DNA from: Hemicentrotus pulcherrimus
Lineage: Eukaryota > Echinodermata > Echinoidea > Camarodonta > Strongylocentrotidae
DNA length: 15,209 nucleotides
NCBI GenBank assembly: GCA_003118195.1
Contig: BEXV01000109.1
Coordinates: 387,360-402,568, forward strand
Direction of reading: 5' to 3'
The position numbers and the translations under genes are program-made. Each line of letters opens with the position of its first letter. The first letter of the stretch is position 1. Positions 8,476 through 15,209 of the stretch are shown piece after piece. The notes under the pieces were generated by a model. That model saw only the letters and a list, made by a program, of their open reading frames with translations. It had not been told where the DNA came from and did no database searches.

Positions 8476-9140
8476 TTACAGACCAATGATGGCAATTTGT
8501 TGGTCAGAAGGATTCGGCTTCACCTCACCAAGTATTCAACAGTTTCAATGTAGTAATGATTCGAAACAGATAGTAGATATGAAACACTAACTTGTTTTAA
8601 TGACGTGTCAATCATTGTCTGCGGTTGGAAAATAAAATTATTGGTACCATTATATTTGTTTTATTTCCCCGTGTATGTATGTGAAGAGGTTAAAAAACTT
8701 GCAGATATCGAGAGCCGTCAACGCGCGTTGAGTACACACATAGACGAGGTCGTTATATGCAAACATGACTTAACACTTAACTCAAGTTCGTTCAAAATGG
8801 AGATCTTGTTACGTAATTGTATCATCAAAACATATCCTCCATGCTAGCAATACAATAGTCACAACTTAAATCGCGACGGTAAAGAAAATGTCAAACAATA
8901 CAGCATTGGTGCGTCAATTCAGCGTCAGGCGACGACGTCACGATTTTCTTTTCTTTTTCTTCTTTGATTCACTGGACTTGAAACGAGTTTTGAAACGAAT
9001 CAAACAGGTTTGAGCTTAAATATTGCTGACTGAAAACTTATAACACTTCTACTGCAAAAGAATTTTATCGTGAAACTTTTGTAGTACCGGATTATGGATG
9101 ATGAGCCTCATACATGCAAAGTCAAACCTTACCGTCGATT
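8476..9140 (-). promoter_or_regulatory. Region upstream of MREG: 5' UTR and probable promoter, not resolved
   Basis: The ~110 bp directly upstream of the start codon has no other minus-strand ATG, as expected for a 5' UTR. No clear TATA box was found. A CRE-like TGACGTCG (minus strand) lies near 8936-8943, within the most CpG-containing part of this otherwise AT-rich stretch. A consensus-like donor, GACG|gtaagg, sits at 9133/9132 on the minus strand and could end a non-coding first exon. No convincing acceptor was found between it and the start codon. The transcription start is therefore unknown. Confidence 0.3.
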
Positions 9141-10599
9141 CAGTATTATTCGACTACGCATGATTTAAAAAAATCACCTTAAAAAGAAAAAAACTTCTTT
9201 ATTACTTTTAAAAAGCTGAATACCAATTGCTGCATAATTTGAACTGGTGAAAATTATAGTTTGTCTCGTTGCTTTCTCGGTGTGAATCTCACGGGCATCC
9301 TTAGTTTCCCGTGATTTCCTCAGTCAGAATGATGTGAGCCCCGGATGTGAGTTCTGTCACAATCCTAGCGGTATTCTATACATCATAGAATACCACATGC
9401 AATAAAACACGACGACAATATCACAATCCTAGAACAAGATATTCCACAAAGAACCAAACACGAAGTTCACTACAAATTCAGATTGAGCAGCAGCCTCTTT
9501 CCTCACCTGTAGCAGACTAGTATGCTTACCACACTTCACAAGTAATGTCTGATAGTGAAGCATTCAGAAGAGAACTTATTATTTTGGTCGAATAAAGAAT
9601 CATTGAGGCATTATGTATCTGTATGAGTCAAACTTTGGTTCCCTTTTCGTTGCGGAAGTTTGCCTTAATTATCAGAGATACCGTATTTCAAACAGGAGTT
9701 TGTAGTTTATGATGCACAGCCTCTTTTTTAGCTAACTTGATAATGTTAATAGTTGATGGAGTAATCCCTTTAGCAGCTCACTCAGGAAGTATGAGAATCC
9801 ACCTTTGACATACATATACCTCTGAATACCTGGGCTCGCTTGACAGTCCCATTTCCTGGAGCCCCTGATGAACAGACAAACCGGCAACTAGAATGCTTCT
9901 TTCCTCGGTATATTTCCCGATAAATCCAAAATAGGAAGTTCGTCATGAGTATTTTTCATAGGCGACTCAAGACTACGCACACTGGCATGAGAGCAATGAA
10001 ATGAAATATCAACTGAAACTGAGCATACTTGGTACTCCAATTTCCCGATTTGTGAATAAGAGGGCTTTACAGTACACAAGTGTTTGGGAAATATGTCGTT
10101 TAGTTTTCAAGTGCATTCTATTTTTGAAATCCTAACTTCCTACATCACATTGTTATGTAGTAGGGGAATTTTATGTTGACTATATATAGTTTAATGCAAG
10201 GGCTTGGGAATGTGTCTTCTAGATTCATATACAGAGAAGAACCGAAAGTAATCATGCGAGAAATAAAGGAGTGCTAAATACAAAACAAACAAAACAACAA
10301 CCAACCCCAACCCTGCAAAAAGAATTAGAAAAGAACAAAATCAAATCAAAGTTAAACACACACATGCACACAATCACACTATAAAAAAAATTGTCAGGAA
10401 TATTCTCTCTCGTCCTTTACCCCCTACCCCTACCCCCTATCTCTTCTTTTCTCCCCTCGATATCACGGTTGTTTTGATTGTTGTTGTTGGGTTTTCTCTC
10501 AATGCCTGCTCTACTGTGGAATAGTTCTGTTCATGTTTTTCCCTGACCTTTTCTCTGAATTCATGATTATCTTAGACTGTCCGATTGCCTGTCTGTCTT

Positions 10600-10638
<39 letters not shown>

Positions 10639-12359
10639 CTCTTTCTCTCCCTTTCTCTCCCTCTTTCTCTCTCTCTTTCTCACTCTTTCTCTCTCTCTCT
10701 CACGCTTAATCTTTATTGCATCCATATTGTACTTTGTATGATTGACATCGCTTGACTGGCTTTGCTTTGATAATGATGAACCATTCCACAGAGAATAACC
10801 CTTTGTAAATAAAGGTTGGATTCTGGTAAATATAACATAATTTGTTAGCTTTTTTATTCTTATGATGTCAATTTGAAAGAATATGTCCCCTGAAAAGAAT
10901 TACTCCAATACCCTCTCATTCGGAATATGACAGGAAAGAGCCGAATATACGTTTGGGCAAAACAATCATGTCACATGCCACAAAGTAATCACATGACCAG
11001 AACTCAACTTTATCTTCGAAACAAATAACCTCAATCTCACAACATTTGCCTTGATGTCAATATCGTAAATTCAAGGCTATCGCGTCATTCAGCATCCTGA
11101 TAATACAAACACAATGTCTGGTGTCAAAGTCCCTCTGCAATCTTGCAATCCTTTTTTTTTTACTCAAAATTAGAAACACAGAACCCTCACATAATTTTTT
11201 TTTCTTTCTTTCAAACCTCAGATAATTTATTCTATAGAATAAACCATCGAACTTATAATTTGAAACTTACAGTTATGATGAACATATGGAGTAAATGATG
11301 GGTAACTGATCAATAATCAGTTCTCAGTTTTCTTTTTATCATGCCAACCATTACTTTCAAGGAACACATTATAATATTGAAATAACACGTCAAGATCACC
11401 AAGAATTTGATAAAACATCTAAATAGCAAGTTCAGTACCCTTTTATGCACCCTATAGAAATCATGTTAGAATAACGTAATAATCATTGTAATGCCTCACA
11501 TTCAACGGGTAAGGCACAATTAAGGCCATTAGAGGCTTAGGTTGGTTTTCCAGTCTTTACGATATAATCTTGCTAAATATACATTTATTGAACCCCCACG
11601 TAGATGGCGTTATTATTTAAAACAGAATAGGGCTCACACACCAAGCAAAATTAAGGCCCACATACGCTCACGTGTTAAATTGAAACTTTCTAGAAATATC
11701 AAATATGATTAAGTTTTAATGGAATTCGTTCAAATGAGTATATAAAAATATCCTCAACGTGGTGGCTAACCTTGGCATTTTCCCCGGGTCAGACAAAATT
11801 GGTAAAATGTGAAACACGGCTAACTGACATAACTCTCGCCGACTCGCAGATTGAAACTGTAATACAGTGAAACCACTCGGAATGACAGAGATGATGATTT
11901 TTGGTGAACTCTTTAAAATTATACAAAGACAAGCTTACTTCAGCATAGTTTCAAAATAGAGAAACTTTAACAACAATATTTAAAAAAAAACATCATTTAC
12001 TTTCTCAAGATTTACAACTTGTTCTCCCGAATAACTCCGTGCAATTAGTATATCAATATACCGTACTGTAATCCTGTAGACAAGTATATTTATCGAACAC
12101 ACAATGATCATTACATATTCTGTAAATGATAACATTTTTATTAGGTCATTAATTTTGTTAATTTAAAACCTAATTTCCAATTATGTCCCTACAATAAGCT
12201 GTGAAATATAATCCTATATCAAAAACCTATTTTATCTCTACGTATATACGACAACAATAAGTAAGTGTTATGACAGAAATACTCCGACGAATTAAGTCTT
12301 GATACAGTCGTTTGCTTTTGCTATCCCACACAATATAGCAAAGCTTTTTTATTATTGTA
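9141..12359. other. Intergenic stretch, no supported gene
   Basis: Apart from the long CT tract there is a perfect 10-bp stem hairpin at 9370-9394, an 18-bp perfect palindrome at 11226-11243, and a 12-bp direct repeat TCACAATCCTAG at about 9356 and 9420. A minus-strand open frame at 9888-10079 and two overlapping open frames at about 9730-9870 look somewhat protein-like. They lack splice or homology support. Confidence 0.55.
10595..10703. repeat. (CT)n microsatellite with CTTT and CCCT interruptions
   Basis: Nearly pure pyrimidine for about 110 bp. It starts with a perfect CT block and continues with CTTT and CTCC variants. A polypurine-polypyrimidine tract of this length can form triplex DNA in principle. 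Confidence 0.95.
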
Positions 12360-12914
12360 CACTCTAAGAAAAAAGGGTGCAAAATAAGAGTTTGCACCCT
12401 TTACATAAAAATGAACCCTATTGTAGGAAAAGGGGTTCAAAAAAGGGTGTAATATAAGATTTTGCACCCTTGCCACAAACATGAACCATATCGACCAAAA
12501 GGGTGCAAAATAGAAGTTTGCATATAGCATGCATATTCATGATTACTTTCCACGTGTTCACATACAAATACATTTATCAAGATTTGTTAAGCAAATTATG
12601 ACAATGCACATCAATTTTGTGATTTGTATTTTCCTTCGGCAATCATTGAATAATAGATTATTTGTCTGATCATGTTACAATTACAACCAAAATTTAGCAA
12701 TAGATATATTGATTATAATGATATATGATTACTTACCAAGAAATATCATGCATGTATTCGTGTACGAGCAAATTTCATGAGTAGGCCTATTCCTCGATGA
12801 TGGGTGCAGGATTGCACCTTTTATAGGGTGCAGGATTTAACCCCTAAAGGTGCTGCCAGTGTTGCATTGGTTTGCACCCCTAAAGGTGCATTGCACGATT
12901 TTTTTCTTAGTGTG
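12360..12914. mobile_element. 555-bp non-autonomous DNA transposon (MITE) with hairpin-rich arms
   Basis: The left end CACTCTAAGAAAAAA and the inverted right end CACACTAAGAAAAAA agree at 14 of 15 positions. Both are bounded by TA (12358-12359 and 12915-12916). The left arm (12374-12530) holds three degenerate units of roughly 60 bp built on GGGTGCAAAATA...TTTGCACCC, each able to fold on itself. The right arm (12800-12897) holds related TGCACC/GGTGCA inverted motifs. The middle (about 12535-12795) is AT-rich and unrelated. No transposase frame is present. The superfamily is not certain; TA duplication points toward Tc1/mariner-like mobilisation. Confidence 0.75.
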
Positions 12915-12916
12915 TA

Positions 12917-13924
12917 GAGCATTCCAACAAGATTAATAAAACTTTATATCTACAGCAGTTATAATACAATTTTGGCCTTAGTATTGAATAGAAAAGTTAA
13001 ACGTATGAAATGCTATACCACAACAATTTGTACGAATGTTATTCAAAACCATAGTTAAACCCGATGCACATGGGACTTTTCTCCATGTCGGCCAAGTACA
13101 ACAATTCAATACCATTATGGCCACAGGACGCAGTGAAGCATGGGCTTTTTCCCTAAACACTGCGACCAAACAATATTCGCAGTATTAATCTAAACATTGC
13201 ATTTGTTTTTCTTTTTCTGTAAAATTCCTTTAACTAGACATTGTATGAATGTTTGAAATCTTGAAAGAACGGAAAGAAACTGCAAATCGAAAGGTTATAT
13301 TCTTCTTCGATATTTGATATTAGATATCTGACCCGAGTTAGCTGAGAGCCAGAAGGGCGCTAATCATACCATCTATAAACAGATACATGTAATTGCAGTG
13401 ATAATACACCATGAATATTTTTTTTAAACGATGAAAATGTAAGTTTCAATTGTTGTAGACCACAAAGGTGAATTCAAAGCACGATTAATGAAAAACCTCC
13501 AATACAATGTGCATTTCGAATGTAGTATCAGCTATTTCTCGCAAAACACACTGCTCATTTACAATGGCTAATTTAGGTGGGGTCGAATCGGTAGCGGTCC
13601 CGCCATTTAAAAACAACGAAGGGAAACGAAATAGAAAACGCCGGAAAAGAAAAGGAGAAAATAAATATTTAAAACAAAATGTAAAAGAGAAGAAGGAAAA
13701 AAGAAGGGAGAGCAGAAGAAGAAAAAAAAAATCGATGCCGTGATGTTTTGGGGCTATGAAATTGTTAAAGACCCAACAGCTTTCGGCTAACTAGGCGGGT
13801 CCTTGGACCCCATTTGTAAATAAAGTGGTTCAGAAGACACCCCTCTGTTCCAGCCGATAAAATTGTCCTTGAAAAAGAGGTTGTGTGTGAATGATAGAGA
13901 GAGAGAGAGAGAGATAATTGAGCT
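12917..13924. other. Intergenic stretch, no supported gene
   Basis: Opposing frames at about 12978-13169 have no recognisable motif. 13507-13743 is a purine-rich Lys/Arg/Glu frame typical of low-complexity DNA. Around 13336-13370 a GAGAGCCAGAAGGGCG word sits between GTTAGC and GCTAAT, forming a short inverted pair, probably a repeat remnant. Confidence 0.55.
13895..13914. repeat. (AG)n microsatellite
   Basis: A short perfect AG run of about nine to ten units. Confidence 0.9.
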
Positions 13925-14400
13925 CTAACGAAATAAACCAATGTAGAGACAGAGCTATCTTGAATGTTCTGAATTGTTAATAGTCGAGATCGTCCGGGGG
14001 CTCTAATTTATATGAGGTTCATTACCGGCTAAGGCACCCCTTTACAGGCACTAAGGTGGGCCCTGGAACTCAACCGGAAGGGCTCGCATACAGTGCGCTT
14101 CGACCTAATAAGAGCTGTATGGATTTCAAGGAGAAAATCACAATTTCTATCGCTCGTGAAGGCCATTTTAAAGATTCTAAATTGTTTTTTTAAAAACCCC
14201 CAAGAACGACCAGGGGCTCCACCCCCTGGCCCTCAACCCGGAAAGGGTAGATTAGAGTTTCTATCGCTCAAGACAGCTATCTTAAAGGTTCTTAATTGCC
14301 TGCACTCGAGAGCTTCAGGGGGATGAACGGCCTGGACCCCAGCCCCTAAGGTGAACACCTTGCCCTACTCGGAAGAGCTCACACTGTCTTAAACGCTCCC
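13925..14400. repeat. Degenerate GC-rich interspersed repeat block
   Basis: One pattern recurs three times in diverged form. AGCTATCTTGAATGTTCTGA (about 13951), GCCATTTTAAAGATTCTAAA (about 14162) and AGCTATCTTAAAGGTTCTTA (about 14275) are each followed by a CCGGGGGCTC/CAGGGGCTCC-like segment. Each unit then has CAACCGGAAGGGCTCGCA, CAACCCGGAAAGGG or TACTCGGAAGAGCTCACA. Spacing is irregular (about 209 then 114 bp). The plus-strand open frame across 14093-14326 repeats itself at protein level for this reason and is not a gene. Confidence 0.65.
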
Positions 14401-15188
14401 AGTACGCTCTGTTTTCAGCTTGTACGAATCATATATTTTAATTGTAATTTTTAATAAATGTGGAACAACTAAATGTCAAACTTTTTGTATAAATTTTTGT
14501 TTACATTACAGTCCATTAAAAAAAACTTGAAGAAATGAGTTAATAAGACTTAATTGTAAATATGACGAGGTACCTTTGATCATACCTAGAATGCAATATA
14601 TATCTATTCAATATCGATGCGTACATGAACTTATCCATTCCCGACAAAGCAATTTTAACCAATGTCGTCACTGTCTTCCATTTCTTTAAAAAGCTGGAAC
14701 TTTGCAAGTCACTGCTTTCGGCATGCAGCAAGGACCCTCACCAAAACGACACTTTTCGCAGAGATGACACTTGTGTGGCGGTATCTTCCTAAGTTTGTCA
14801 TCATTCTTCTGCTTTTTCTTTATTCCTAGATGACATCTTTTCATGCTGGATAAGGATAACAATACCAAAAAGAGTAGTTTTATAATCACCGTTTTTAAAC
14901 TTTAGATACACTGTACTGTTAATAACAAATAAACAAAAACTGTAGGTATCATGAGTAGTCTTTCGTTGTTTTACGGATAGAGTGAGTAAGCATGATAAAC
15001 GCAAGGTTGTAGCAGGGTATGTGAGTTCATCCCTGGTTGTGAGAAATCAAACATTTGAATACTGGCAGGAAATAGCATAAAAGTCTGTTTTTTCCTTCTA
15101 ATAATTTACTTCAATAGATGAACACACTGCTTATGGGAAGCGGTTGGTTCCAGCATTAAATCGATAGGTTTAAGAATGTTAATCTTAA
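14401..15188. other. Mostly unexplained stretch with one small Cys-rich minus-strand frame
   Basis: AT-rich, with an AATAAA on the plus strand near 14453. The minus frame ending at 14686 reads PHKCHLCEKCRFGEGPCC and then MPKAVTC (seven Cys including one upstream). Its first ATG is at 14844 (52 aa). The 15 hydrophobic codons before that ATG are open but have only GTG as a possible start and an in-frame TAA just beyond. It could be part of a spliced exon or chance. No function is assigned. Confidence 0.3.
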
Positions 15189-15209
15189 CCCCCCCCCCCC
15201 CCCCCCCCC
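15189..15209. repeat. Poly(C) run at the window end
   Basis: 21 consecutive C at the very end of the sequence. It may be a real homopolymer or G-rich repeat cut by the window, or the point where an assembly failed. Confidence 0.9.

Noticed and set aside
8605..8847. Plus-strand 80-codon frame with EEVKKLADIESRQRALSTHIDEV
   Set aside because: It looks mildly protein-like, but lies antisense in the MREG upstream region, has no clear donor, and matches no family I know.
9730..10079. Minus-strand frames 9888-10079 and two overlapping frames near 9730-9870
   Set aside because: Two different frames look equally protein-like over the same bases, so appearance alone cannot decide. No homology or consistent splice phases.
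13507..14326. Plus-strand frames at 13507-13743 (Lys/Arg-rich) and 14093-14326 (internally repeated)
   Set aside because: The first is purine-tract translation. The second translates the GC-rich repeat block.
1..15209. tRNA, rRNA and CRISPR arrays
   Set aside because: No B-box-like GGTTCGANTCC with a cloverleaf, no rRNA segment, and no regularly spaced identical repeats with unique spacers.

Overview
The window looks like a piece of an AT-rich nuclear genome from an animal, most likely a marine invertebrate (echinoderm-like repeat content; a tentative guess). The signs are one gene split by GT-AG introns, microsatellites, and several non-autonomous DNA transposons. There are no operons, no ribosome binding sites, and few long open frames. 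The window ends in an uninterrupted C run at 15189-15209, probably a homopolymer or assembly edge.

The only gene I can support is on the minus strand. It is a complete, five-coding-exon melanoregulin (MREG) homologue, CDS 8475 to 3033. No exon was obvious as a long ATG ORF. I found it by joining minus-strand open segments that have splice sites at both edges. All four junctions agree in phase (2, 0, 1, 0) and the joined frame is open for 208 codons. The product carries the melanoregulin blocks in order: a Cys-containing N-terminus, NLWSDPYDVTHT, DRELYGLI, RVQDRWRKCLEKLGF, and SRYGIILDRLFSLD...YPKEPG. In vertebrates melanoregulin is a membrane-anchored adaptor of lysosome-related organelles. 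The function here is inferred from that family.

Layout: 1-120 is a partial repeat. 121-2470 is intergenic, with an (AT)n run. 2474-3032 is the probable 3' UTR and poly(A) signals of MREG. 3033-8475 is the gene, with introns of 847, 1823, 227 and 1919 bp counted from the 5' end. Intron 4 holds a large fold-back, an inverted-repeat family carrying TTTAGATTTGC, and a 193-bp Tigger/pogo-type MITE that ends 10 bp inside the exon 4 donor. Intron 1 holds an AAT-rich microsatellite and two decayed tandem copies of the 5' edge of exon 2. 8476-9140 is the upstream or promoter region. 9140-12359 is gene-poor, with a long CT tract. 12360-12914 is a 555-bp MITE with terminal inverted repeats and internal hairpin units. 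12917-13925 has no supported gene. 13925-14400 is a degenerate GC-rich repeat block. 14400-15188 is mostly unexplained and includes one small Cys-rich reading frame.

The most useful results are the MREG gene model, the triplicated exon edge in intron 1, and the transposon sitting next to a splice donor.
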